A DNA stretch of 64,000 nucleotides from Mactra quadrangularis (taxonomy: Eukaryota > Mollusca > Bivalvia > Venerida > Mactridae): assembly GCA_025267735.1 (NCBI GenBank), contig CM046294.1, positions 43,437,570-43,501,569 on the forward strand, written 5' to 3'. The notes below the pieces were generated by a model that ran no database searches, had not been told where the DNA came from, and worked only from the letters and a program-made list of their open reading frames with translations. Positions 33,452 through 44,045 of the stretch are shown here, one piece after another. Position 1 is the first letter of the stretch. Each line of letters begins with the position of its first letter. The position numbers were made by a program, and so were the translations under genes.

Positions 33452-34142
33452 TTCTTTTATGTTTAATTAGAGATTTCGGCGGTGTGCACACCCGCGTGAT
33501 GTGGTTGTCTATAGTAATTATGTTGTCGCTCTTGCTGGGTGGGCTGGCGCGCAATCCATTTAACAAACCAATAGCTAATTCTAGCTGTTCTATCGTTAGC
33601 CGGTTTATTATTTGTTTTCTTGGGATATGTGCGTTGTAATACTGTCCACAACGACCATGTTCAATTTGATTCGGATCAGTCGCGATTTCCTCATCTATTT
33701 AATGAATTTCATCGATCAACGGTTCAACGTACTGGTTAGATTATTTTCAAAGAAGTGAATATGCAGCAATAATTGTTTTATAGTCAATAGAAAAAGTACG
33801 AAATTTCGTTAGAAATATTTGTTCATAAAAAGTTATACACAATTAAAATACGCATACTTATAAGTTCTGTAAAGTGTACATGTATAACCGATGTCGAAGT
33901 AACCCAATCCACAACCGCTTAGTAAATGATTAATATTTCAGTTTAAGTCCATAAATTTGAAATACGTGATATTGTAAAAACGCTGAGCAAAATGAAGTCA
34001 TCTATATAAAATGCAAACATGTTTTAACAAACCATGTATGTTAACGACAAGAACTATTTTGCATAACTGGTACGTGTTTCGCAAGTGCTTCGCCTCGCGT
34101 ATGTAGCAAAAACCTATATTCTAGGTGGACCCCCTCCCCAGA
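33452..34142. other. No clear feature
   Basis: About 100 minus-strand codons without a stop (around 33,410-33,700) lack a start codon and a recognisable motif. They may be a decayed part of the adjacent Tc1-like element, but I could not align them to the DDE domain. Confidence 0.4.
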
Positions 34143-34191
34143 ATCCTTCCGGGAGTATTCACTTAATGAATGGTCGAAGAGTTCCGAATGA
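34143..34191. repeat. Decayed CATTCGGAAC hairpin copy
   Basis: The right arm GAATGGTCGAAGAGTTCCGA, ending ATG, matches the right half of the 9209-9257 hairpin. The left arm is badly eroded and no flanking duplication is visible. Confidence 0.4.
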
Positions 34192-34381
34192 TACATTATA
34201 AGTAAAACTTGTTCATATTAGATATCAGGAGAGCATTAAAGGGTGATAACTTCAAGAAGCAACATCAAGACGTAGTTTCCACGTGCAAACATTCATCAGC
34301 TCTATTATTAAAATGTACAATACATGTCCAAGCGTCAGTGCAAAGTTATTCTAACTTTATTTACATGTGCACTGAAGTTAA

Positions 34382-34716
34382 AGGTACAAGTCATATTTGG
34401 TTAAATTTTGTCTGTAATTTCGGAATATAATTCAGTGTCTGTAATTGTATCAAAACAATAACTATCAATATTTTGAGACAAATTGACCTTTAGGTTGCAA
34501 GAAATATACAATAAATGTCACAAAATGCACTAAAAGTGCCTATACCGTTACAAACGGGGTAGGTTTTTACCACATGAAACACCATCATGTGTAGTTATTT
34601 GTCAATTAGCACTAAACTCATTATCAGAACACTACTTCCCTGCTTCCAAAAATGTTTCAATACATTTTTGATGTCTTAGAAACAATATTTAAGTTGAAAT
34701 CCGTGAATGAGAACAT
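34382..34716. mobile_element. TTAA MITE, copy 2
   Basis: The left end AGGTACAAGTCATATTTGG follows TTAA (34,378-34,381). The body matches copy 1 over GAAATATACAATAAA, CCTATACCGTTACAAACGGG and TGAAACACCAT. The right end has decayed (AATCCGTGAATGAGAACAT) and its TTAA is lost. Confidence 0.7.
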
Positions 34717-34965
34717 TGAAACTAGTTTTGTACCGACAAGTTGATGTATTACATCAGATAAAATAATTCAACAGATAATACAAGTACCTGTACTGAGGAT
34801 AAAATCAATGATTGCTCCTCTCTCTTTTACTTCTAATTTGCTTTCAACAATATTTCTGAAACGAAGAAAGGAAGATATGCAATCTGCCGAACAAGATTTA
34901 GTCAAATGTATGGAAAAAATCATTGTAATTATTACACCTAAGGTGTTCACTTTTTTCAATTTTTA

Positions 34966-35240
34966 ATTTCATTTTGGATTTAACGCCGAATCAACACATT
35001 TTAGGTCATTTTACGGCGTCCAGTGCACCTAACCTAGCTTTCCTTGATCCTTGTCTATAACCAATACTCACATACTCTTCCACTAGTCTAGCATCTTCTC
35101 TATATTTCTAGTTAATGGAGGAAAATTGACATAGATTTTAAAACTTTTATGGCCTCTCCGGGTGGGATTTGAATCCGTACCCCTTTTGGGATATTGAATT
35201 CGAAATCCAGGTGCGCTACCAACTACGCTACCGACCCGGG
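34966..35240 (-). mobile_element. Type A SINE, minus strand
   Basis: On the minus strand the head CCCGGGTCGGTAGCGTAGTT, a B-box-like GATTCAAATCCC, CAATTTTCCTCCATTAACTA, TTGGTTATAGACAAGGATCA and the tail GGACGCCGTAAAATGACC run in the same order as in 8078-8376. It is nearly full length. A 117-codon frame covering it and its flank (35,083-35,436) is a by-product. Confidence 0.8.
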
Positions 35241-35548
35241 TTTGTCGATCAATGGAATAAAATTTTATTTTTTGTTGAAAGAGTAGGCCAATTTCAGAGT
35301 TTGTATATTTATATATGTAGATGAATGTAGATAAAAGATAAACCGAAAAGGACTTTTGTATAATTATTTCTTCATTAAAAATGAACCAGTGTATAAAATC
35401 ATAATGCTTAGTCCAACGTGTCAAAACCAAAATCATTGCAAGACAGTGTGGTTAGTGTCGACTTGAATCAAAATAGTTCCATTGAAGACAAACGAAAATA
35501 TATTCGCTCGATTTAACCTATTTGGCCCAAGGTACATGCTTCAGGAGC
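35241..35548. other. No recognisable feature
   Basis: AT-rich spacer between two SINEs; nothing was identified. Confidence 0.5.
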
Positions 35549-35690
35549 AGTGATCCAGTGGAAGGACGCACGGGACCTAGAGGTCCTTATTAGGGGCACT
35601 GCTAACTTCCTTGACCAAGGAATTAACCTAAAACAGGTGTACTGTGAGTGATCGCCTGTCTAAAGGGTGATTTCAATGATAAGCAGTTAT
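35549..35690 (+). mobile_element. Type B SINE, plus strand, B box deleted
   Basis: GAGCAGTGATCCAGTGGAAG and GACGCACGGGACC match the head at 3350-3535 reversed, and the end GGGTGATTTCAATGAT matches its body. The B-box region is missing. An inverted relative begins 185 bp downstream. Confidence 0.6.
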
Positions 35691-35696
35691 TGCGTA

Positions 35697-35726
35697 AGAT
35701 TGTGAAGATTGTGAAGATTGTGAAGT
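35697..35726. repeat. 9-bp tandem repeat
   Basis: Three copies of AAGATTGTG directly after the SINE end; possibly its simple-repeat tail. Confidence 0.7.
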
Positions 35727-35874
35727 CGGCTGAACATGTATTTGGAAGCACACGTTAAACCGCACTTTTTAGCTTTATTTTTTAAAGTTAATAGCAAATT
35801 CCAAGTTTAAAAAAATGTCTACGACTAAGTCTGCTTTTATATACACCATGTTAAGCCGGCTTTACAATTTTGTA

Positions 35875-36070
35875 TGATAACCTCTCATTATTGAAATCAC
35901 CTTCTGATGGATTATCCTTCACAGTACTCAGTTACACCTGTGTGGAGTGGGATAACCGTAGTATAGGTAAATTTATGCTCACGGAACAAAGCAGTGTCCT
36001 TAGAAGGGCTCGGGCCCGCGATATCTCGATCCCTAATTGCGCGTCCAAACCATGGACACAAACCATGACA
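35875..36070 (-). mobile_element. Type B SINE, minus strand
   Basis: ATTGAAATCACCTTCTGATG, then GTAGTATAGGTAAATTTATG and GATCCCTAATTGCGCGTCC, mirror 3350-3535, with the tRNA-like head at the right end. With 35,549-35,690 it forms an inverted pair. Confidence 0.6.
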
Positions 36071-36167
36071 CTATCAGGTGTGAATCAATGACGGGTAAGA
36101 TGATATCACACGATCCAATAAGCTCATTTTTATAAAAGTTCAGGCAATTTTTTTGTTTTAAATAATT

Positions 36168-37673
36168 CACTGCCATCTAAAAGTTCATTCACACAGACAT
36201 GATTTACATTGGACTAAATAGAGTTTCAAAATGATAAAATCGTAAAAGTTTATTGTTGAATTATTCCTATTTTTTTCGGCGTAGCTGTCTAAGATGGCTG
36301 CCGGAATAACCAATGACTATTTATAAAATCTTATTCTTTTGGACAAATGCAAAATATTCTATGGCAATCTAAGAGAAACCCCTCTAATATCGGTTCAAAA
36401 TAGAAAATAGGTCACAATAACTGAAAACAGCGTTTCTCCACATTCGTCAGATTATGAAAATTATGAAAAAATGTTCTCTCTGAAGAGTGTAGTTTCCCCT
36501 TTGTATGCTAGAACAATTTCCTCATCAATCAGCATACACGAGCATACATATTATTTCCCTTTGATAAAAATAAAAGTTTTTGTATTTTTGTAGTATTTAA
36601 ACATGTTTTTGATTGTAATGTTTTTAAAATATGAAAAATTATTTAGTTTTAATTCTTTTAGACAATTTATTTTAAATTGAGATTATAAGTTGTGCTTATT
36701 TATTTGCTTATATATTGCATACTTAGACAATTGAAGACATTAGAAGCCATACCACAATTAGCCATCAAAATTACGGCAATGAATATTTAAACACTCTGTC
36801 AAATAGCCTAAGAAATGTATATGACAACGGTATTGAACTAATTCGTTTTAAGGCATATCAATGGAAACTGGAAACGCAATGTGGTCAATTATAAATAATT
36901 AACCGAATTTCTTACTTGAACAAATTTTCCATGAAATGCAATAAGGAATTGAATGTGATGCAGATATCTTGTTAATTCACCTTGGCGCATCATGCTGGTC
37001 TCATAATAAGGGACTTTATTCAGTTATTTCCCTTTGTATACTATTCAAATAAGTAAGTCCAATTAGATGGAGTACTCGGAGTTTACCCTTACTTTTCAAT
37101 GTCAATTTGCAAAAATTAATCTTACATAACTTTTAAAAAATCATTTTATTTGTTAGAAATTCAAACTAAGTATATTAAGGGTAAAGAACCATCTAAATTT
37201 CATCACAACAATTAATATCTTCATTAACAAGAAAGATATTAGATGAAATATTTTTTATCCTTACATAGGACTTCAATGATAAAATCCGAGGATTTCAATT
37301 GTGAGGACCTACTTACCAATTGGATTGTTTCAGATTTTATCAGGGAAAGATAGCTGACTAAAGTCCCTAATTCTACGCCATTAGTCTTTTAAAAGTAATT
37401 TCTTGTTTGAAATCAGTTTATTTTTCATTTGAATATGAAATTGATAAAACATCTCAAACTTGATATTGGTTCATGACATACATTGACCTTTATTTTGGAA
37501 GCTGGTCGATAACTTCAGCTGCAACTCATTAATGAAATGTACTAGAAAAATATATTTCTTTTCAAGAATAATAAATTAATTAAACAATGATACAAAAATT
37601 CTTTAAACTTGAACTTGAAATTTGTAGCAATTCAATTAATTGTATACTGTGAAGGAATTTTTGGATGGCAGTG
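36168..37673. mobile_element. Candidate 1.5-kb element, CACTGCCATC ends
   Basis: The left end CACTGCCATCTAAAAGTTCA and inverted right end CACTGCCATCCAAAAATTCC are clearly related over 25 bases or more. TTAAATAA lies just outside both ends (two bases further out on the left), a possible 8-bp duplication. The interior is AT-rich with no readable transposase, so this may be a decayed transposon or two separate ends. Confidence 0.5.
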
Positions 37674-37954
37674 TTAAATAAAAAATATATATCTGGAAGT
37701 AAAAATACCTACTGTCTACTGGAAGACAAATTTTGCCGTGTAGATTGTTGAATCTTGGTTAAATACTTCATGTTTCTTTTATTCCTGACAACACTAAAAT
37801 TACAAAGGGAGATAACCATTGACGACAAAATTCATTGTTAACATTCTCATAAAATCAAAGTTGATATAGGTTAGAGTTAATTTATCTTATTATGGAATCT
37901 GACAAAATTTAGTTATATAACTCACTGTATTCACAAAACATGTTTTGTGCTTAA
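37674..37954. other. No recognisable feature
   Basis: AT-rich DNA; nothing was identified. Confidence 0.5.
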
Positions 37955-38264
37955 CATGCAGGGTCGAATCTAGGATTTTTTTCTAGGGGTGGGGTCCGAA
38001 CTTTTCAAGGGGGGACACCGATCTTTGCTGGGGGGTCGTAACCTCGAACCACAACCATAATATACACATTTTGCGAAAAAATGCAACATATTGATAATAA
38101 AAACTTCATAACTATTAAATCTATGTTAAGCACCGAGAAAAAATACTTCATGCTACTTTAAAATGACTTACAAGCAAGAAATACACTAATGGACATGAGC
38201 GTTTTCCAAATTCGAAGGGAGTCCGGACCCCCCTGACCCCCCCCCCCCGCTGGACCCGTCCATG
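37955..38264. mobile_element. Candidate element with CATG...GGGTC ends
   Basis: The left edge CATGCAGGGTCGAATCTAGG and the inverted right edge CATGGACGGGTCCAGCGG are loosely similar. G-rich (GGGGTGGGGTCC, GGGGGGGTCG) and C-rich (a run of a dozen C near 38,240) patches lie at opposite ends. This fits a decayed inverted-end element. Confidence 0.4.
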
Positions 38265-38320
38265 ACATGATAGCACAAAGAATTTCCCATGAGAGACCTG
38301 AGATGTTCAGTTTTTGCCCT

Positions 38321-38667
38321 TACGGGACAACAGGGAATTGTCATGCTACCTGCCTTTGATTTTCAAAGATACCGTTCTTATACATATGTATTGTGCGTAA
38401 AGTTTAACCTCGATCAGAACTTAATGCAAGAATATGCATTACATTGAATACGAATGTAGTATTAATGCGCGATATCGATATCGGAGTATTCACATTTTGA
38501 AAACAAAGTGTAGAATAGGCGTGCTACTGATTTTCATCGGGATGTGTGCAGATAATTATTAGATGAAAATGTGAAAGGTCAGATCGGGGCTAAACTTAAC
38601 GCACCATATATAATGGTACGCTTGAAAATCAAAAGGAGGTGACATGACAATTCCCTGTGTTCGGGAC
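38321..38667. mobile_element. Palindromic repeat with MITE at its centre
   Basis: The arms 38,321-38,388 and 38,609-38,667 are inverted copies. Both contain CAGGGAATTGTCATG and TTTGATTTTCAA. The centre is occupied by a TA-flanked mariner-type element (38,391-38,606). Confidence 0.75.
38391..38606. mobile_element. 216-bp mariner-type MITE, second copy
   Basis: TTGTGCGTAAAGTTTAACCT at the left and TGGTGCGTTAAGTTTAGCCC (inverted right end) are flanked by TA at 38,389-38,390 and 38,607-38,608. GTGTAGAATAGGCGTG, TCATCGGGATGTG and AATGTGAAAGGTCAGATC match the 21,106-21,358 copy in the opposite orientation. Confidence 0.85.
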
Positions 38668-39126
38668 ATGAACAAAATCACATTCCTAGTTCATTATACC
38701 AGATATTGGTAGATCGAGACAACAGTGAATCGTGTTCAAGCGCTGAATGAACTACATTCACTTTCATATGGATAAGTTTTCTTTTCGTTGTATATTAATA
38801 CCTGAATAAATAATATGTGACGCTAATATATACACGTATATCAGAAACAATGAACAGAACTGGACTACAGAGTACCAAAGTTTTAGTGTATTCATTTTTG
38901 TAGATATTACAAGTTTATGGAACGATTGATGTCACAACTGTATTCTTTAGAGGCTGCCAGCATAAAACAGTCCCCCAGCAAACTATTGTCTCGACAAATA
39001 TAGGTATGTAAGCAATCACCCTAGAAAAATCGCAAAATGCAATATAAAATGTAAGCGAGAAAAGTTTGGGATAAAACCCAACTTGTTCGTTAACTAGGAT
39101 CTGAGCAACTGAACCCGAGACAAATC
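38668..39126. other. No recognisable feature
   Basis: AT-rich DNA; nothing was identified. Confidence 0.5.
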
Positions 39127-39192
39127 AACCCGTGACAAATTAAAAGTAAGTCAAACACAGGAACCCAGGTTACTTTTAATTTGTTTCGGGTT
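39127..39192. repeat. Hairpin with 23-bp stem
   Basis: AACCCGTGACAAATTAAAAG plus TAA (39,127-39,149) pairs with 39,170-39,192 except for two positions, with a 20-bp loop. It is a probable small palindromic repeat. Confidence 0.65.
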
Positions 39193-39267
39193 TATATTTT
39201 AGATAGTTTCAGATGATTTGTCGTAGACGATTGCGAGAGAGGATAGTTAGTGACTTTAAATGTTGTT

Positions 39268-39720
39268 CATAGGCGAATCCAGGGGAGGAGGACCCGGCGT
39301 ACGCCCCCATAAAATTGTCAAGGCAAAGCTTTTCTTTCATGACTTTTTTATGATATTTATAAGAAATATTATATATATACCTATGCAACATGCATACATT
39401 ATAAAACAATTCCTTCTCATTATTGTAAGATTTCAGCATGATTCAGCGGCTGTAAGAAAATTATATGATATATCTAGATACATTTATATTATATACTCGG
39501 GAAAGGATAGTTGAAGCTCTAAAAATGTGCCTGAATCCCTTAGAATTAACCAAAACTAAGGAATTGCTTGTGCCGCCGGTCACCTGGTCAGGGTTTTGCC
39601 TTGGCCCATTCGGGGCCCTTACGACCCTTTGGAATCCCATTCTACTAGTATATTTTACGCCCCCTCTAACTAGAATTTCCACCCCCTCTAACCAGAAATC
39701 CTGGATCGGATCCGCCTATG
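39268..39720. mobile_element. 453-bp element, CATAGGCG ends, TTGTT duplication
   Basis: The left end CATAGGCGAATCC and the inverted right end CATAGGCGGATCC match apart from one base. TTGTT directly flanks both (39,263-39,267 and 39,721-39,725). The right part repeats CCCCCTCTAACYAGAA twice. Frames on both strands inside (73-90 codons) overlap each other and show no domain. Confidence 0.7.
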
Positions 39721-39725
39721 TTGTT

Positions 39726-40559
39726 TCTCTGTTGTAGTTCATTTCCATTGGAGTTCCACTCATATCTACAAGTTACGTACGGGGAAAAATATAGGTCACA
39801 TTGTGTACGATCAATGTTCTTTCTGTTCGACGTAACGTTAGTTTCTTAATGGGCTAAAAATTTATCAGTTTCTGTATGCAATCAAAAATGTACCATTTCT
39901 TTGACAAATACGACCAATTGTTTAAAAAATCGATTTATATATAAAGCCCCACAGGAACCCGTTAAGTTAAATTTGTCATATTTTCCTGCTTTCTGGGGTA
40001 ACTAGAACTGCCACCAGTGGCGAAAATACCCCCGCAACAGCAACATTTCAAGATAAAAGCAAGTCAACATTGTGGAAGTCCAAAAGGGTAAATGTTGTAA
40101 GAAGCATAAAAACCATAAAAAGAATAGGATGCAAATATCAAATTGGAAATAAACAGCAAATTAAAGTGTAATTCACTATAGATTTATGAAAAAGCAAAAT
40201 GAACAGAGTTGTCATATTTCAAATGATTTTTTACATGAAAATGAACACCATTTGGTCATTATGAATGTAAAGTGGAACAACAGACAAAGAGTGATCACAT
40301 TTAAACTCATCATGAGTATGTTGTAACCAGAAGAGCAAAATGTAGAATGTGTTTGTATTTTTTTGATGAATAAGTAAAAAATAAGGCAATTGTAAAAATG
40401 GTAGTCAGCAATGTACACAATATAAATCAAACAATCAGTATTTACAATATCTTGTATCAAGAATTTCACAAATACCCCATAAGAAAGCTTAAATTACCGA
40501 TCATTATTTTCACAGTAGTAAAGTTAAAATAATATCTAAAATCTCATGTAGCTATAACG
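39726..40559. other. No recognisable feature
   Basis: AT-rich DNA; an 85-codon minus-strand frame at 40,212-40,469 is rich in I, L and F but has no recognised motif. It is probably a chance product of AT-rich sequence. Confidence 0.45.
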
Positions 40560-41098
40560 AAATAAGATGTTTTCTTCTCAACATTACAGAAAAAATCAAG
40601 ATGGCTATTAGTTGGTCCATTGAAATACATAAAAAATAATACATATAAAAATTTCATCAACAAGAATTTGTCAGCACAATTTTATCAAAATGAGGTGAGA
40701 AAAAAAGATGTTTGCTGTACAAGATATAAGAAAATTCAACATGGCTGCCAGTCAGCCATTTTGAATACCACTTAAGAAAATGCCAAGCACATCAACTTAA
40801 ACAATTGCTAACTTTCTCAAAGTCTGTACAAAAATTATCAAATCATTTGCTTTTTAAAAAGAAAAACTCAGAATGGCTGCCAATCAGCCATTATGAATTT
40901 GATAAAATATCAATACATCAAAAAAAGTTCAAAAATAAGAATTTGATAAAAATAGCAGTACATAATAGACTTCAGCAATTCAAAATGGCAAACAATGTGG
41001 AATAATGCTATATTTAATAAGTTACATGACATAAAGCCATAAACCCTTGATTCATCTTCGTCAATAATATTTGCTAATCAATGAGATAAATAGTTACT

Positions 41099-41320
41099 AC
41101 GAGATGTAGAATTGGTCATACTATATTAATACATTCATACCTTCTCAAAAGAAAGAAAGCACCTAAATGTATACCATGTGACGAGCATTTCAATGTCAAA
41201 TACGTTCTCCTTGACTGCCAGGATCTTAAATACATCCGTGACAAACATTTTAAAGTTAACTCACTTAAAGAACTTATTGAGTCTTTACCATCATATTGTC
41301 TAATCGCTGAGATCAAATAG
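41099..41320 (+). pseudogene. LINE ORF2 C-terminus, first copy
   Basis: An open frame of about 73 codons containing RCRIGHT, then CIPCDEHF and LLDCQDL, and ending in a stop after AEIK. The RCRIGHT..HSYLL motif and the C-x2-C..H..C cysteine/histidine knuckle are typical of the C-terminal end of I/Jockey-type LINE ORF2 proteins. It lacks the reverse transcriptase and endonuclease, so it is a dead fragment. Confidence 0.65.
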
Positions 41321-41571
41321 TGATTTCGCGATGTAGAATTGGTCATACCAGATTAACACATTCATACCTTCTCACAAGAGAGGAAGCACCTAAGTGTAAA
41401 CCCTGTGACGAGCATTTCTTTGTCAAACACGTTCTCATTGACTGTCAGGATCTTAAAGACATCCGTGACAAACATTTTAAAGTTAACTCACTTAAAGAAC
41501 TTTTTGAGTCTGTACCATCATATGCAATACTTAACTTTTTGAAGGAAAAAAATGTATATAATAAGATATAG
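41320..41571 (+). pseudogene. LINE ORF2 C-terminus, second copy
   Basis: 83 codons reading RCRIGHTRLTHSYLL near the start, CKPCDEHF..KHVLIDC in the middle (CX2C-X7-H-X4-C), and KNVYNKI before the stop. It is a tandem copy of 41,099-41,320, offset 227 bp. The first codon is GTG, not a true start, because the protein would continue upstream in an intact element. This copy is closer to the RCRIGHTRLTHSYLL pattern expected for the family. Confidence 0.75.
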
Positions 41572-42658
41572 AGCTTAACATCATTAATATCGTTTTAATA
41601 AATAGTGTCATTGATTGTTTTCGGCGCGATATGACCTTTTTGTGTTTGTGCGCATTAAAACCAAAACAAAACCAAACCTGAAGGAAATAAATGTTTATCA
41701 TAAAATATAGGACGTAAAATCTTCATTATCTATTGAAGTAATAGTATCATCAATTGTTTTCGGCGTAATATGGCCTTTTTGCATTAATAAGCCGTAAAAT
41801 CCAATTAATCAATCAATAAATCAATCAGACTTCAGCAAGAAGAAATTGGTAATGAAATAAGCTTACTATACAGTTATTTAAACAAAGTCAAAATGGCTGC
41901 CAGTCTGCCATAATGAATTTGTATCCAGAGTAAATCCATGTTCCAGTCAACTACATCAATAAAGACTTTGGAGCGAAATTTGGCAAAAATTGAGTAAAAA
42001 AAACACATACACGTACGATACAGTAATTTAAATAAAAATTCAAAATGGCTGCCAGTCAGCCATATTGAATATACATTGATGAAGAATAGTCATACTGATC
42101 AAATGTATCAGTGAGACCTTGTATGCAATTTCGTTTCAAAATATGTATGGTAATAAGTAAATATAAGACTGTATTAATTTTGAAAAAAGGATGACAGCCA
42201 GTCCGCCATTTTGAATTGGAATTGAGTTAAAGTGTATGAACACATCAACTGTGAACGCCTGTGCAAAATTCTATCTAAATTAGTTAAAAAAAATCTGTTG
42301 AGAAATAAGCATACAGTAATTAAACTAAATTAAAAAGAATTCAAGATGGCCGCAAGTCGGCCATTTTGAATTGGAATTGATATAACATGCATATAAACAT
42401 CAACTGTAAACGCCTGTGCAAATTCTATAAAATAAGATAAGAAAAAAATCTATTGAGAAAAAAAGCAAACTATACAATTATCTAATTAGATTTAAAATAT
42501 ATAACACAATTAAATATTTTAAACAAGTGAGATATGTCTCCATAGTTACATGAGTTTTGTATACACCATTAAATCATGGTATATAACAGCTTCTATTCAA
42601 ATACATTAAGAAATAAACATACTACAAATGTATTAATTTTTTGGGACAGACCACATAT

Positions 42659-42753
42659 CCAACCAACCAACCAACCAACCAACCAACCAACCAACCAACA
42701 AACCAACCAACCAACCAACAAACCAACCAACCAACAAACCAACCAACCAACCA
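42659..42753. repeat. (CCAA)n microsatellite
   Basis: About 23 tetramers with occasional CAAA slips. Open frames across it (42,576-42,896 plus, 42,622-42,816 minus) encode only PTNQ or GWLV repeats and are not genes. Confidence 0.95.
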
Positions 42754-42768
42754 CCAGGGTGATTCCAG

Positions 42769-42801
42769 TATACCCCCGAAAACTTCGTTTGAGGGGGTAT
42801 A
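42769..42801. repeat. TATACCCCC palindrome
   Basis: TATACCCCC (42,769-42,777) is complementary to GGGGGTATA (42,793-42,801), with a 15-bp loop; similarity continues outward (GATTCC against GTAACTCC). It is the probable core of a small palindromic element. Confidence 0.6.
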
Positions 42802-42906
42802 AGGAGTTACATACATTTACTATTTATATGTATAAAAGATATGTATACAACACTTTTTGGGCGACTGTTTTATGCCGGAAGCCTGTGTCACCCTAAAACA
42901 TCTCCA

Positions 42907-43150
42907 AGAATCCAAGATGGCGGACAAAATGGCGGATAAGAAATAGTGGAAGGGTATAAGAATAATGCGTAGAAAGGACTACGAGAGAAACGTACACTAG
43001 AATTTATCCAAAAGCTGTATGCATTTATTTATATAGTAAATACAGTTGAGTTTCTAAAACGTTGAATGCCACTTTGGCACCCTTACGCGACTAAGAGACT
43101 CTTATATCTCACTTTACGGAGCCACCATCATGGCCGCCATCTTGGATTCT
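42907..43150. mobile_element. 244-bp MITE with AGAATCCAAGATGGCGG ends
   Basis: AGAATCCAAGATGGCGG at the left and CCGCCATCTTGGATTCT at the right are perfect 17-bp inverted ends. No flanking duplication is obvious. The interior is noncoding. Confidence 0.65.
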
Positions 43151-43630
43151 GATAGTTGCCCAAGCACGCTAAAGTTGAATATCTGGATTTGGAGTCGGTA
43201 AGACCAGGTATTTCAATACATTTGATAACATTTCTACACTCTTTATTGCAAGTTTATCTTTGACCGGACTCGAGCTACTTAACGTCTTGATGTATGAATG
43301 TAAGACTAGAAGTTGCATATGCAGTATTGAAGTTTAGAACTGGTGCTTTCCAAATGCTATGTATTTATACCTTATTCGACACCTGCGTCATTGGCTGTTA
43401 CAACAACCAACTAAATAATTTTATTAAGAAAATTTAAATAGTATAACTAAAATACCTGTACTTGAGTTTTCGAGCATAGAAGTATACAAAGCTATTGCAA
43501 TCCAGACTGTATTTCTACTCTATTTAACAAACACAAAGCATGTACCAGCGTTTCCTGAAAAACACAAACAGTATTGTGATCAGTATTATTGTTTCTGGAA
43601 TTATTTGGTAATTGCTTTGCATCACAATAT
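43151..43630. other. No recognisable feature
   Basis: AT-rich DNA; nothing was identified. Confidence 0.5.
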
Positions 43631-43861
43631 CTTTTTTAATTGGGTTTTAACGTCATATTCAAAACATATTTAGGTTATATATACAACGGACAGCTCTTCC
43701 TACTATAGATTTCCTGGACGCTTTTCTATCACCAGTACTAACTTATCCTACCACGAGGCCGACAACTCATGTATACGGTATTACTAACGCGACCGGGCTC
43801 GAACCCGCGATCTCCAGATTCAAAGTAAGACATGCTAACCACTACGTCACAGCCGCGGCTA
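43631..43861 (-). mobile_element. SINE with tRNA-Arg-like head, minus strand
   Basis: On the minus strand, GCCGCGGCTGTGACGTAGTG, then GGTTAGCATGTCTTAC and GCGGGTTCGAGCCCGG, match the tRNA-like sequence at 20,669-20,744. The acceptor pairing is broken and the anticodon position reads TTG. A SINE body follows (GGCCTCGTGGTAGGATAAG, GCGTCCAGGAAA) with a tail AATATGACGTTAAAACCC. This shows that a tRNA-Arg-related head is used by SINEs here. Confidence 0.65.
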
Positions 43862-44045
43862 AAAATATCTCCGTAAGCAGATATCCTATAGACCGCTGTC
43901 GTGTAGGATATCTTAGGGTCGCTCGGAAGGTCAAATCGAGATGACCTTTGTGTCGACCAATCAATGCTTAGCTTTAAACTAAACGAAACAAAATTAAATG
44001 ATTTCGTAATTTCTATTTTTGACCGAGGTTTGTGAGATAATATGA
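43862..44045 (-). repeat. 396-bp dispersed repeat, partial copy 3
   Basis: On the minus strand, GAAATTACGAAATCATTT, CATTGATTGGTCGACAC and GGATATCTGCTTACGGAG match the right half of 4030-4425. It is broken off at about 44,045 and abuts the SINE head on the other side. Confidence 0.7.

Larger units (their letters stand above)
40979..41826 (+). mobile_element. Truncated non-LTR retrotransposon 3' end
   Basis: AGACTTCAGCAA flanks the insert at 40,967-40,978 and 41,827-41,838, a 12-bp target duplication. The insert carries the C-terminal part of a LINE ORF2 in two tandem copies and the extreme 3' end (from GAAGGAAA to the TTTTCGGCG..ATATG.CCTTTTTG block) also in two copies (about 41,539-41,678 and 41,679-41,826). 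It finishes with an (AATC)n tail. Orientation is plus. Confidence 0.8.
40560..42430 (+). repeat. ~150-bp tandem array, interrupted
   Basis: The unit core is a palindrome, ATTCAAAATGGCTGCCAG followed by TCAGCCATTTTGAAT. ATGGCT/ATGGCC cores are at 40,601, 40,741, 40,873, 41,893, 42,045, 42,191 (changed) and 42,346, giving spacings of 132-155 bp. The 1,020-bp gap becomes 160 bp once the retrotransposon insert and its target duplication are removed. Confidence 0.8.

Noticed and set aside
35083..35436. 117-codon minus-strand frame
   Set aside because: Runs through the SINE at 34,966-35,240; the readable part is the translated SINE head.
42622..42816. Membrane-like WLVGWFVG protein on the minus strand
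   Set aside because: Reverse translation of the same CCAA microsatellite.
42576..42896. Frame encoding PTNQ repeats
   Set aside because: Translation of a (CCAA)n microsatellite.
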